From a virus: a DNA stretch of 38,890 nucleotides. Of the stretch, positions 14,782-23,081 are shown piece after piece; the first letter of the stretch is position 1, and each line of letters opens with the position of its first letter. Position numbers and translations under genes: made by a program. Below the pieces are notes generated by a model. The model had not been told where the DNA came from, did no database searches, and worked only from the letters and a program-made list of their open reading frames with translations. Location of the stretch: the IMG/VR virus record IMGVR_UViG_3300031111_000019, positions 1-38,890 of that record. The stretch is one strand, 5' to 3'.

Positions 14782-16905
14782 ATGGGATTTTGGTCCAAGA
14801 TAAATCCGTTCAGCAAGGCCCCAGATGGGCAATCAATTTCCGCTGCCACCGTTGACGTGATAGCCGGTTCTTTGCGGAAGCGGCACAATAGGCGGAGTGT
14901 CCAGGAAGTGCTCGCAGCGATGGAAACCTCGCCGTGGTTTCGATCGGTTGTGTGGCGCATTTCGTACGCTGCGGCCATAGTGCCTTGGCGTATCTTTGCA
15001 GTCAAGTCGGCTAGAGGCACTCGAGACTTTGACCTCGGCCACGAGTACTGCAAGCACGTGGCGTTGCAGTCCGGGGAATCCCTCGAAGTGAGGTCTAGAA
15101 TCAAGGGCGCCTTGCAACAAGACGGACGACTTGTCGAGATTACAGACCACGTGTTCCTTGACCTGATGGCGGACCCGTGCAAGTCCTTGACCGGGGTTGA
15201 TTCAAGACTGCTTACGTTTGCTATGCTCAACGCGGTCGGGGAGGTCGGATGGGCGCTCGAGAAGAATGGGCAAGGAGCCCCCGTAGGGTATTGGCCCGTT
15301 CCGCCTCATTGGATTGTTGAAGTTCCGACGAACAACGATCCACACTACACGATCCAGATCCGCGGGGGGCGGAGAAAGATACCCGAGGACGAGTTTGTCC
15401 TGTACAAGAACCCAACCCTCGTGAATCCTTATGGTAGAGGCAGTGGCTTGGGGATGTCACTTGCGGATGAGCTTGAGACGGACGAGTACATTTCGAAATT
15501 CCAAAACACCTGGTTTCATAGCCGCGGGAAGCCCGACCTTGTCGTCACGGTTAAAGGCGCGACGGGGGGCGATCCGTCGCAGCTAGCGCGGGCCAAGGAG
15601 CAATTTGAAAACCAGTATCGTGATAGCACTCGCGGTGGCCGGTCCATGTGGGTACACGGTGACGTGTCTGTCAAGGAGCTGTCACAGAAACTTGTTGATC
15701 TCGATCTGGCTGCACAGCGGACTTGGATCAAGGATCTTGCTCGCGAGGTTTTCGGTGCGCCACCCGAAGTGATGGGCGACGTGAAGGATTCGAATCGAGC
15801 GACAGTGCAGGAGGCAATGGCTATCTTGGCTATGCTGTCCACGATCCCTCAGCTCGAGAGGATGCGGGCGCAGATCCAGCAGAAGCTGATCCCGTTGTAT
15901 GATGATAGGCTTGTGGTTGACTATTGGTCACCTCTTCCAGACAATAAAGAGTTCGCGCTTCGCGCACTCCAGGCTATGCCGTGGGCAGCAACACGGGGGG
16001 AGATCCGGCGTATGCAGGGGCTTGAAGACAGGGGCCAGTATGACAATGTGCATATGCTTCCGATGAACCTGATCGAGGTTGAAGGGCCGGCCCTACCTAA
16101 AGAGCACAAGGGCGTAACCATCCACAAGCTTGTGCAAAAGACGCCCTTGACTGAGCTCGAAATCGAAGAAGTGCTTGCCTCCCTGGTGCCGGATCACCTG
16201 GACTATGAGCTTACTCCCGAGGTCAAGCGAATCATCGAAGCTTGGGGGGCTAAGACATCCGCTGAGCTCGGGCTTGCGCCGTCGTTTGATTTGCTCAACC
16301 CGAGAGTCGTCGAATACATCGACGGATTCAGTGGGCAAAAAGTCGTCGGTATCAATGACACCAGCAAGCGTCTATTGCGAAGCACGCTTAGGGCTGGTGT
16401 GATAGGTGGGGAGGGAGCAGAGGACATTGCTAGGCGAGTGTCTAACGCGTTTGATTCGTTTGCGGATACTCGCGCCCTGGCCATAGCCAGGACCGAGGTT
16501 ACATCTGCAGCTAACTTTGGCACGTACATGGCGCACTCCGCAAGCGGCGTGGTGGAGGAGCGGGAGTGGATCGCGACTATGGACGGACTAGCAAGGGATA
16601 CTCACGCCGGGCTTGATGGGGCCAAGGTGGGGATAGATGAATCCTTTACAAGCTCCAGTGGAGCTAGGACCAGATATCCAGGGGGTTTCGGAATAGCTGC
16701 GGAAGATGTCAATTGTCGATGCATCACTGTGGCCGTCATCAAAGACCCTGAGAAGTCAATGACCCATGAGGATAGACTGGCTGTGTGGAAATCCTTTGTT
16801 GCAGAGACAGACAAGGATGAAGAGCGCGTGGCTTCCGCAGCACGGCGCGCGTTTCGGGCGCAGGAGGAGAAAGTGCTTGCGAAGCTGCGCGAGGTGATGG
16901 GATGA
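14782..16905 (+). CDS. Portal protein with C-terminal MuF (SPP1 gp7-like) domain
   Basis: 707 residues, much longer than a usual HK97-type portal (about 400-500). Residues about 1-470 are the portal, the dodecameric ring at the packaging vertex (SPWFRSVVWRISYAAAIVPW, ANAL-type dimer region, GAPPEVMGDVKDSNRATVQEAM split as two motifs). Residues about 560-650 match the Phage_Mu_F/SPP1 gp7 minor head domain: ARTEV near 564, EWIATMDGLARDTHAGLDG, then NCRC near 643-646. MuF is normally a separate gene just downstream; here it is fused in frame with no stop. GAGGA lies upstream of the ATG. The stop overlaps the next ATG. Confidence 0.9.
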   Translation: MGFWSKINPFSKAPDGQSISAATVDVIAGSLRKRHNRRSVQEVLAAMETSPWFRSVVWRISYAAAIVPWRIFAVKSARGTRDFDLGHEYCKHVALQSGESLEVRSRIKGALQQDGRLVEITDHVFLDLMADPCKSLTGVDSRLLTFAMLNAVGEVGWALEKNGQGAPVGYWPVPPHWIVEVPTNNDPHYTIQIRGGRRKIPEDEFVLYKNPTLVNPYGRGSGLGMSLADELETDEYISKFQNTWFHSRGKPDLVVTVKGATGGDPSQLARAKEQFENQYRDSTRGGRSMWVHGDVSVKELSQKLVDLDLAAQRTWIKDLAREVFGAPPEVMGDVKDSNRATVQEAMAILAMLSTIPQLERMRAQIQQKLIPLYDDRLVVDYWSPLPDNKEFALRALQAMPWAATRGEIRRMQGLEDRGQYDNVHMLPMNLIEVEGPALPKEHKGVTIHKLVQKTPLTELEIEEVLASLVPDHLDYELTPEVKRIIEAWGAKTSAELGLAPSFDLLNPRVVEYIDGFSGQKVVGINDTSKRLLRSTLRAGVIGGEGAEDIARRVSNAFDSFADTRALAIARTEVTSAANFGTYMAHSASGVVEEREWIATMDGLARDTHAGLDGAKVGIDESFTSSSGARTRYPGGFGIAAEDVNCRCITVAVIKDPEKSMTHEDRLAVWKSFVAETDKDEERVASAARRAFRAQEEKVLAKLREVMG

Positions 16906-17654
16906 AATACCTCGGAGGTAAGTTCTACACAGCAAAACATATCCTTCCGGTTATTTTGAAAGACCGAAAACCGGATCAATACTACGTTGAACCGTTTGCC
17001 GGGGGTATGAATGTCATCTGCAACGTTGATGGGCCGAGGATAGCAAATGATGTACTCGAGCCTGTTATCGAATGTTGGAAAGCACTGGTTAACGGATGGA
17101 AGCCGAGGAAGTATACGAAAGAAGAATACAAACACATCAGGGAGAATCGCGACCTATACCCACTGCATGTGGTGGGCTGGGTCGGTGTCGCGTGTAGTTT
17201 TAGGGGGTGTTATTTTGAGGGGTTTTCTGGTATCCGGTTATCGGGTATTAAGAGGGGAGTTGACGAACAACAACAAAGTATGAACGCCGCGGCTAGGCAA
17301 GCCAAGAAATTGCAAGGTGTGGAATTCCGTAGTGGAGACTATGCCGATCTTGATATACCTCCGGATAGCGTTGTCTACTGCGACCCACCTTATCGAGATA
17401 GCTACCACTGGACTCGTTACAAGCTAAAGAGCTACGGCCTCCATGGTTTCGACCATGATCGTTTTTGGCAGTGGTGTCGCGAGACATCTCAAAAGCATAC
17501 CGTGTTCATATCAGAGTTAGACGCCCCCGACGACTTCGATTGTGTTTGGTCTAGGGAGAAGGCATATTGGGTTGGGACGGGTCTCCGTAAAGACGGTAAA
17601 GAAGATGGAGGAAAACGGACGGTGATCGAGAAGATGTGGAGGTATAGAGGGTGA
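16902..17654 (+). CDS. D12-class DNA N6-adenine methyltransferase (Dam-like)
   Basis: 250 residues. It has the D12 methyltransferase signatures: N-terminal KYLGGK (2-7), the S-adenosylmethionine loop EPFAGG (29-34), and the catalytic DPPY near residues 161-164. A full-length enzyme by family standards. It would methylate adenine in a short target and protect phage DNA. Its ATG overlaps the portal stop (ATGA), so it is made late with structural proteins, unlike the early methyltransferase at 6202. The target recognition part lies between about 60 and 130; its specificity cannot be read by eye. Confidence 0.9.
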   Translation: MKYLGGKFYTAKHILPVILKDRKPDQYYVEPFAGGMNVICNVDGPRIANDVLEPVIECWKALVNGWKPRKYTKEEYKHIRENRDLYPLHVVGWVGVACSFRGCYFEGFSGIRLSGIKRGVDEQQQSMNAAARQAKKLQGVEFRSGDYADLDIPPDSVVYCDPPYRDSYHWTRYKLKSYGLHGFDHDRFWQWCRETSQKHTVFISELDAPDDFDCVWSREKAYWVGTGLRKDGKEDGGKRTVIEKMWRYRG

Positions 17655-17827
17655 AATACATGAACAGAAGCATGGATAGTTCCGGTCGTAAACGATCTGT
17701 TTTGGACATGCGTCCACGCTGCCAGGGCCCGAAGTGCGGAGGGCGCGGCAAGGTACTGGCTGAGAGTTTGACTCGTCCATGGGTTGTCAAGTGCCCGCGT
17801 TGCGGTTTTGTTAATACCAAGGACTAG
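17651..17827 (+). CDS. Com-like small zinc-ribbon protein coupled to the methyltransferase
   Basis: 58 residues from the GTG at 17651, which has GGAGG exactly 8 nt upstream and forms a GTGA overlap with the methyltransferase stop; the ATG at 17660 (55 residues) is an alternative. The sequence has two cysteine pairs, Cys24-x4-Cys29 (RCQGPKCGG) and Cys48-x2-Cys51 (KCPRCGFVN), with a basic N-terminus. The C-terminal CPRC knuckle and size resemble Mu Com, the zinc-ribbon RNA-binding protein that controls translation of the Mom DNA-modification gene. Here it follows a DNA methyltransferase instead. Com-like role is an inference from size, motif and neighbour. Confidence 0.62.
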   Translation: MKYMNRSMDSSGRKRSVLDMRPRCQGPKCGGRGKVLAESLTRPWVVKCPRCGFVNTKD

Positions 17828-17873
17828 GGATAGATTGATTCTGGTGTGATACCTCATACCTATCAAAAAAGAC

Positions 17874-17901
17874 TTGACATATAGCCTATTCAGTGTACTG
17901 T
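17874..17901 (+). promoter_or_regulatory. Sigma70-like promoter before the prohead protease
   Basis: TTGACA (17874-17879) is a perfect -35. With a 16-nt spacer the -10 would be TACTGT (17896-17901), a 3-of-6 match; the next TATAGT (17903-17908) is a better hexamer but sits 23 nt away. The AT-rich segment around the -10 is an imperfect palindrome. It lies in the only sizeable gap between the methyltransferase/Com pair and the capsid genes, so it probably drives the capsid-protein genes. Confidence 0.5.
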
Positions 17902-17923
17902 ATATAGTATACGTATTGTTGGT

Positions 17924-17956
17924 GGCCTCCCGGATGTGCCCGAACCGGTGGAGGCC
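17924..17956 (+). promoter_or_regulatory. Hairpin that hides the ribosome binding site of the prohead protease
   Basis: GGCCTCC (17924-17930) pairs with GGAGGCC (17950-17956), and inside it CGG (17931-17933) pairs with CCG (17945-17947), leaving an 11-nt loop and a 2-nt bulge. The right arm is the ribosome site GGAGG (17950-17954), 4 nt before the ATG at 17959. When folded, the stem would block initiation, so translation of the protease could be regulated or delayed. Confidence 0.6.
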
Positions 17957-17958
17957 CC

Positions 17959-19071
17959 ATGTCCGTACGAATCCGAAAAGACATTCTTGACGCACTATCT
18001 GCCGCTCGCAAGGGTGATACCGTTGATCTTTCCGGCTTTGTGATCCCATACAAGAGTGCAGGCTCTTTGATTCAAACGAAAGAGCCTCGCACGGACCGCA
18101 TCAGATCTTTCATGTGGTCGGATCACTCTGTCGACAGAGACAACGACACGATTGACCCTTTGGGTTGGAAGCTAGATAGATTTTATAAAAACGGCGCCAT
18201 CCTATGGGCCCACAACCCCACGTTGCCGACTATCGGTACACCGCGAAATTTCCGCGTGGAACGTACTGCTGATACTGGTCAGCTGAAGGGTGACATTGAA
18301 TTCTCATCCGTTAATCCCTTTGCCGAAATGCTGCTTGGTCTCGTCGATGAGGGTGCGTTGAAGAATGTCAGTGTTGGTTTTCTTCCGGTCAAATGGACTA
18401 TCAATCAGGAGCGCGGCGGCATTGACTTCCTCGAGCAGGAGCTGATGGAGGGGTCTCTAGTCCCTGTGGGCTCCAATGCAAACGCAATGCTAGAGGCGTC
18501 TAATCAAAAGGGCATTGACCTGCAGCCCATGCAAGAATGGGCTGAGAAATGGCTAGATGAAGACGAGACTGTTGTGTCTTGTGTGGCCGATCCAGACGAA
18601 GTCCTGGTCATCCACAAAGCATTAAAAGGCTGGACTAAGAGCGATGCTGGTGTCGTGCTCCCGGATCCAGTCGCTGAGTCGGTTACTGAGGGATCTGAGG
18701 TAGCTGCAGTTGAACCGACTGAGCCCGAGATTGTAACGGTAGCTGAGGCTGAATTGCCTACGGCTGACGAGCTAGACGGCACCAGCATCATCGAGAATAT
18801 GGTATCGGCTATCGAAGGTGGGACCCTTGATGTGGAAGATGTCGAGAAAGCACTGTCTACATTCAAGATACCGGAAAAGCCGGAACCGGAACCGGATTAT
18901 GAAATCACAGAAGAGGACCTGCGAAAGATGGTCAGAGACATGCTTGTGGATCCGAAGGAGACTTCAGATCCCGATGCTGTCGACGAGTCTTTTGTGCGTC
19001 GGACCCTAACGGACGAATTGCGGAAGGTTCGTTCGGATTTTCTTCGGGAGTCTGGACGACTACCCAACTAA
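17959..19071 (+). CDS. HK97-family prohead protease with acidic scaffold-like C-terminus
   Basis: 370 residues. Residues about 20-200 are the caudovirus prohead protease: SDHSVDRDND (54-63), the catalytic His in LWAHNP (His85), and the catalytic Ser in NVSVGF (Ser138). It processes capsid and scaffold proteins during prohead maturation. Residues about 230-370 are acidic and helical (long Glu/Asp/Pro stretches, then EDLRKMVRDML), resembling a fused scaffolding domain; no separate scaffold gene lies between it and the capsid gene. The ATG is reached only past the hairpin described at 17924-17956. Protease assignment is firm, scaffold role is inferred. Confidence 0.9.
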   Translation: MSVRIRKDILDALSAARKGDTVDLSGFVIPYKSAGSLIQTKEPRTDRIRSFMWSDHSVDRDNDTIDPLGWKLDRFYKNGAILWAHNPTLPTIGTPRNFRVERTADTGQLKGDIEFSSVNPFAEMLLGLVDEGALKNVSVGFLPVKWTINQERGGIDFLEQELMEGSLVPVGSNANAMLEASNQKGIDLQPMQEWAEKWLDEDETVVSCVADPDEVLVIHKALKGWTKSDAGVVLPDPVAESVTEGSEVAAVEPTEPEIVTVAEAELPTADELDGTSIIENMVSAIEGGTLDVEDVEKALSTFKIPEKPEPEPDYEITEEDLRKMVRDMLVDPKETSDPDAVDESFVRRTLTDELRKVRSDFLRESGRLPN

Positions 19072-19082
19072 GGAGATACCCA

Positions 19083-20363
19083 ATGTCACTGAGTGGAAAT
19101 GATAACAGAAGCCCGAGGACCGGGCCCCTCACCCGTGAAGACGTGCTTGACATTGTCAAGGATGTCGTGGGCGAAGTGCGGCGAGATATGGCGGAGGAGT
19201 CGCAAAAGCGGGCGGCTGAAGCGCAAGCAAAAGCCCCGATCCCTGCACCCAAGCAGGGAAACGTTTTTAATCGAAAGAAGATCCTCGACCCCCTGGCCAC
19301 TAAAGCCCCTGAGGATATGACCAGTATGGAGCTTGCCACCATGCACGCTCGCTGGCTCAAGTGTCTATTCCATGCGCGCAACGTCGGCGGCGGCGTGCCA
19401 GAGATGCTGTCCTACGCTAAAGAGCACGGACAGGAAACGCTGGTCAAGGCCATGGGCGCGTCTGATTTTGACGATGGTGGTTTTTTGGTTGAGCCCGCTT
19501 TTGCCAGTGGCGTGATCATGGAGCTAGAGGCCCGCGTGCAGTACATCAAGGCTGGTCCCCAGATCTTGACCCTCCCCCAAGGTGGGATGGTGCTGCCCTA
19601 CGAGTCCGATGGAGCTGATGCACAGTGGGGCGCTGAGAATACTGAGGTTAGCGCCGAGGAAATCAAAGGCGGCCAGATCCACTTGCAGCCCAAAAAGCTT
19701 TTGACTGTCGTTGGCGTGTCTAACGACCTCCTGCGTGCTCCTCCTGGAGTGGCTGATAGCTTTGTGGTCGAGTCGATGCTACGCGGAATGCGCGTCAAGC
19801 TCGACGCAACCCTGTTGCGCGGTGTTGGTGCGTCCAGCGAGCCCATGGGGCTTGGCGGACTGGTACCCTCTGCACATGAGCACAACGTCACTGCCGAGGT
19901 GTCCCTCACCCAGGCTCAGCTGATTGAGGAGCTGCTGCTTTGTCAAACCGATGTCGAAACCGATAACATCGACCTGGCCCTTGACAGACCTCATTACTTC
20001 ATGTCCCCACGGACAAAGAACTACCTCCGTGCGCAGCGCGCCACGGACGGTGTGCTTCTGCCAGAGATGGCGCAAGGTCAGTTGCTTGGTGCAGGGTATA
20101 GCGCCACGAGCAATATTCCCAACAACGTTTCGGCTTCATACTCGGAGATCTACTTCGTGGCAATGGCCCACATGATTCTTGGCCAGAGCCAAGACATGCG
20201 CGTCGACGTTTTCCCGGGAGGCACCTACAACAACAGCTCCGGCACCAAGGTATCAGGCATCAGTGCCGATCAGACCGTGGTCCGGACCATCGGTGCATGG
20301 GACCACGCTGCGGGTCAGCGCGGCAACGAAATTTCCAGACTCAACAACGTTGACTGGACCTAA
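19083..20363 (+). CDS. HK97-like major capsid protein
   Basis: 426 residues with a strong AAGGAG upstream of the ATG. The N-terminal about 105 residues are charged and helical, the delta-domain-like part expected to be removed by the protease. The mature part begins near residue 115-130 (ASDFDDGGFLVEPAFA), a typical HK97 start. Core signatures include a long helix with RMRVKLDATLL-type residues, GVGASSEPMGLGGLV (P-domain region), and YFVAMAHMILGQSQDMRVDV near the C-terminus. It forms the icosahedral shell. Position straight after the protease supports this. Confidence 0.92.
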   Translation: MSLSGNDNRSPRTGPLTREDVLDIVKDVVGEVRRDMAEESQKRAAEAQAKAPIPAPKQGNVFNRKKILDPLATKAPEDMTSMELATMHARWLKCLFHARNVGGGVPEMLSYAKEHGQETLVKAMGASDFDDGGFLVEPAFASGVIMELEARVQYIKAGPQILTLPQGGMVLPYESDGADAQWGAENTEVSAEEIKGGQIHLQPKKLLTVVGVSNDLLRAPPGVADSFVVESMLRGMRVKLDATLLRGVGASSEPMGLGGLVPSAHEHNVTAEVSLTQAQLIEELLLCQTDVETDNIDLALDRPHYFMSPRTKNYLRAQRATDGVLLPEMAQGQLLGAGYSATSNIPNNVSASYSEIYFVAMAHMILGQSQDMRVDVFPGGTYNNSSGTKVSGISADQTVVRTIGAWDHAAGQRGNEISRLNNVDWT

Positions 20364-20376
20364 TTCTACAGCAAGC

Positions 20377-20405
20377 CCCGGCCTGCATAGCGCGGGCCGG
20401 GTTTT
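20377..20405 (+). terminator. Rho-independent terminator after the major capsid gene
   Basis: CCCGGCCTGC (20377-20386) pairs with GCGGGCCGGG (20392-20401) as a 10-bp stem with one G-U pair and a 5-nt loop ATAGC, followed by TTTT (20402-20405). It lies 14 nt after the capsid stop. The T-run is short, so it may attenuate rather than stop transcription, which would make capsid protein in excess over the downstream genes. Confidence 0.75.
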
Positions 20406-20420
20406 AGGAGATACGAGATC

Positions 20421-20900
20421 ATGACTTTCCCCCTTAACAGTATTGGACAATACGTCAAAAACGTGGACCTTTGTTCTTCGGAAAGCAGCAGCGCCCCATC
20501 CGTTATCACGGCTGCTGGCGGGCTGGACAATGTCAAAGTGACCGGTCAGACGATTGATCGGAAACAATCTGACGGCGCAATGGCGGGGAGCGTGGCAATT
20601 GCTACTTCCTACTTGGCCGCATTGACCGACACCAAAACCGTGAGTCTTGCGCACGAGATTCAATATTCCTCGGACGGCTCTACTTGGGACACGGCCGTGG
20701 AGATTGAGGAGCTTACCGTGAAGGCTACGTCGGATGGCGGTACCAACGAGCGCGGTTGTGATGAGCACGCCGTTGATCTCATGGCGCAGAAGCAATACTT
20801 CCGCGTCAATGTGACTTTGGACCTTAGTCATAGTGGCACGGACACCGCTACTTTCCACTCGGTCGGTACGCTTGGCGGATTCAGCATTATTCCTCAGTAG
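20421..20900 (+). CDS. Putative head decoration or structural protein
   Basis: 159 residues, with TTTAGGAG upstream of the ATG. The sequence is rich in Thr, Ser and Gly with alternating beta-strand patterns (TKTVSLAHEIQYSSDG, YFRVNVTLDLSHSG), as in small beta-sandwich capsid-decoration or virion proteins. It has no signal peptide. Its place directly after the capsid gene and its terminator is the usual place for a decoration protein; no diagnostic motif confirms it. Confidence 0.55.
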   Translation: MTFPLNSIGQYVKNVDLCSSESSSAPSVITAAGGLDNVKVTGQTIDRKQSDGAMAGSVAIATSYLAALTDTKTVSLAHEIQYSSDGSTWDTAVEIEELTVKATSDGGTNERGCDEHAVDLMAQKQYFRVNVTLDLSHSGTDTATFHSVGTLGGFSIIPQ

Positions 20901-20908
20901 GTTGATGG

Positions 20909-21226
20909 ATGAGTGCCAAAGAGCAACTCTTGGGTATGGAACGCGCTCGGGCTTCTCTTCGTAGTGAGGCCCGTGCGCGCATCCACAAGAAGCCGTCGAC
21001 TACAAGGGGCGTTATTTTCTTGCGGTCGTGGAGAATGTATTTTCCGGATTGCAAAGTCTATTCGTTCCCCCTTGAGGTAGCTGCAAAGCTCGTCAAGGCG
21101 GGGACCGCTAGGTATGATGTCCCGAAGATACCCCCGGTTGCGGCCGGCGTGGACAAGGTTTCACACACCGAAGCGAAGGCGTTGTCGAAGCGCAAGCGTC
21201 GGCGAAAATTCGGAAAGGCTCGGTGA
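20909..21226 (+). CDS. Unknown basic 105-residue protein
   Basis: Unrecognised. Very basic (Arg/Lys-rich throughout, ending KRKRRRKFGKAR), with a short beta-like core (GVIFLRSWRMYFPDCKVYSF) and a helix (PLEVAAKLVKAGTARYDV). The ribosome site is weak. The last codons overlap the start of the next gene. Its position between decoration and connector genes suggests a head-assembly or DNA-contact role, but this is a guess from charge and location. Confidence 0.6.
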   Translation: MSAKEQLLGMERARASLRSEARARIHKKPSTTRGVIFLRSWRMYFPDCKVYSFPLEVAAKLVKAGTARYDVPKIPPVAAGVDKVSHTEAKALSKRKRRRKFGKAR

Positions 21227-21921
21227 TGGCGCTTTCCCACAATGCCTTGTGCCTTATGGATGGTACGGGTATCGGGCTGAAAGACGAGCTCGGTTTGAGT
21301 GGTACGTCTGAAGATACTCGACTTGAGCGCCTGATCGAATCAGTGTCTAGGTACATTGCGCGTTGGTGCCGGGTTCCGAGCTTCCACTATGAGGAAGATC
21401 GTGAAGATACGATGCGAGGCTATGGCTATCCGGCCATATACGTGCCTAAGACACCGCTGATCAGCATTGGATCTGTTGTGTACGATCCAGATGATAGCGC
21501 GGAGACTGTAGATTCCTCTGAGTATTTTGTGGACAACGGCGACGCAGGGCGCATCTACCGTGAGAACGGTTGGTTGTGGACTGTGGCCTACGGGGAACAG
21601 ATTGTCGGACATCCCCTACCAGGGACCGAGCAAACCCTTTACAAAGTCACTTACGAATGCGGCTACAAGACGCGGAATCAAGTGGATAATCTGAGTGTAT
21701 CAGGGGATATGACTCTACCACAAGATATCGAAGATGCGGCTATCCAGCTGTGCGCGATGAGGTATCGGTGGAAGGCGAGGCAGATCGGCGTTCAGTCCGA
21801 GAGGCTGGGCGACTGGTCCGTGCAGTATGTCAACGCGGGAACTGAGGCATTTCCTCGGCCCGCCATGCCACCCGAGATTCGTGAAATGCTGGCCCCCTTT
21901 CGTCGTGTGGTGTTTGCATGA
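21226..21921 (+). CDS. Head-tail connector protein (HK97 gp6-like)
   Basis: 231 residues from the ATG at 21226 (GGAAAGG 7 nt upstream; an in-frame GTG at 21223 adds one residue). The early part is helical with ERLIESVSRYIARWCRVPSF, as in gp6-type adaptors; a beta domain (YVPKTPLISIGSVVYDP) and a C-terminal helix pair (DIEDAAIQLCAMRYRWKARQ) follow. It joins the portal to the neck. Longer than the HK97 protein but in the expected place, with stopper and tail-completion genes next. Confidence 0.75.
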   Translation: MALSHNALCLMDGTGIGLKDELGLSGTSEDTRLERLIESVSRYIARWCRVPSFHYEEDREDTMRGYGYPAIYVPKTPLISIGSVVYDPDDSAETVDSSEYFVDNGDAGRIYRENGWLWTVAYGEQIVGHPLPGTEQTLYKVTYECGYKTRNQVDNLSVSGDMTLPQDIEDAAIQLCAMRYRWKARQIGVQSERLGDWSVQYVNAGTEAFPRPAMPPEIREMLAPFRRVVFA

Positions 21922-22241
21922 GCAGGTTGGATCACTTGTTGTCGGATACTGTGACCTACGCTACGTGGTCATCCGTCAACAACTATGGTGATCCGACTTG
22001 GGGGTCGCAGTCGACGGCGGCTGCAAGGGTGGAGTATACGACGACACGGATCATTGACAGTTCCGGGGAAGAAAGGGACGCACAAGCGAAAGTTTATACC
22101 GAGACGGATATTTCGGACAAGGCGCGCATTTGGTTGCCGGGGGATAACACAAACGACGCAAACTCCGGCCGCCTCGTGATGCGGCGCAAAGAATCTTCAA
22201 CCCCCAACGGCGGCACGACGCTGTATGTACTCTACTTATGA
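21918..22241 (+). CDS. Head closure / stopper-like protein
   Basis: 107 residues starting MSRLDHLLSDTVTYATWSS, overlapping the connector stop (ATGA). The start (helical turn then a beta-rich small barrel, TVTYATW, RVEYTTTRI, ARIWLPGD) and size match head-tail stopper proteins (SPP1 gp16/HK97 gp7-type). The next gene also overlaps (ATGA). Assignment rests on size, fold pattern and order rather than on a strict motif. Confidence 0.7.
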   Translation: MSRLDHLLSDTVTYATWSSVNNYGDPTWGSQSTAAARVEYTTTRIIDSSGEERDAQAKVYTETDISDKARIWLPGDNTNDANSGRLVMRRKESSTPNGGTTLYVLYL

Positions 22242-22678
22242 TCAAAGTCAAGGCGGAAGTGACTGGGCTAAAGCGGGTCCAGAACAAGTTGAAGAGGGCC
22301 GGCCAGGGGTATCGTGATGCGCTCTCCGCAGCCCTTTACCAGAAGGGCCTGCAGATCTTGGCTGAGTCGGTAAAGGAAACCCCTGTCAAGTATGGGTTCC
22401 TGCGTCAATCCGGTTACGTCTCTCCACCACAACACGCCGGGAATATGCCTATTGTTGAGGTAGGTTTCGGTAAAGAGTATGCCCCCTACGTGCACAATCG
22501 GCGAGAGCTACACCATAATGTTGGTAAGAGCCACTTTTTGATTGATCCGGTCAATCGACACAGAAACGGTTATAAGACTTGGATCGCGAAGAAAGCCCAG
22601 CAAAACTATGAGCGTGGCATAGGAATTCGTGCCGTGAACAGGTCCGCACCTACCCGGCCGCCCAAGGAGAAGAAGTAG
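22238..22678 (+). CDS. HK97 gp10-like tail completion / minor head protein
   Basis: 146 residues. The N-terminal VTGLKRVQNKLKRAG, the central YQKGLQILAESVKETPVKYGFLR and the strand VEVGFGKEYAPYVHNRR are the recognisable pattern of HK97 gp10-like proteins, which sit at the head-tail interface. The C-terminus is basic and proline-rich (TRPPKEKK). The gene overlaps the stopper gene and is followed immediately by the tail-terminator gene, whose GTG overlaps the TAG. Confidence 0.85.
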   Translation: MIKVKAEVTGLKRVQNKLKRAGQGYRDALSAALYQKGLQILAESVKETPVKYGFLRQSGYVSPPQHAGNMPIVEVGFGKEYAPYVHNRRELHHNVGKSHFLIDPVNRHRNGYKTWIAKKAQQNYERGIGIRAVNRSAPTRPPKEKK

Positions 22679-23079
22679 TGGCGGATCCTGCCCTCGACTT
22701 GGCCACTTTTATCGGGGCCAATCTCGCTACTGCGACGCTCGGCACAAACGCGTTTGCTGGACCTGTGCGGCCCCCCGAAGATGGTTATGCTACAAAAGCC
22801 GTGTTTTGCATTGAGGGAGGGGGCCCACCCCTTGAGCCGATGAACGGGACAAGTGATCTTCTGTGCCGTGGCATTGTCGAGGTACGGGCCCGTGGAGAGA
22901 AAGACGCGTATGGGGCGGGCAAGACTTGGGCGGATTCTATTTTCGATGAAGTGCAACACGCGGCCATGGCCGGGTATGTAAATGTTAGAAACCTACAGGC
23001 GGCCCCCGTCTATATCGGCACCGACAAAGGAGGTCGGCCTGAGTGGACGTGGGACGTTGAGCTTATCTACGAGGTGTGA
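22678..23079 (+). CDS. Tail terminator-like protein
   Basis: 133 residues starting with GTG at 22678, overlapping the previous TAG, with AAGGAG about 8 nt upstream. The build (helix DLATFIGANLATATL, strands, a middle helix AYGAGKTWADSIFDEVQHAAM, and a late strand ending WTWDVELIYEV) fits phage minor tail/tail terminator proteins that cap the tail tube. Assigned by pattern and order. Confidence 0.7.
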   Translation: MADPALDLATFIGANLATATLGTNAFAGPVRPPEDGYATKAVFCIEGGGPPLEPMNGTSDLLCRGIVEVRARGEKDAYGAGKTWADSIFDEVQHAAMAGYVNVRNLQAAPVYIGTDKGGRPEWTWDVELIYEV

Positions 23080-23081
23080 CC

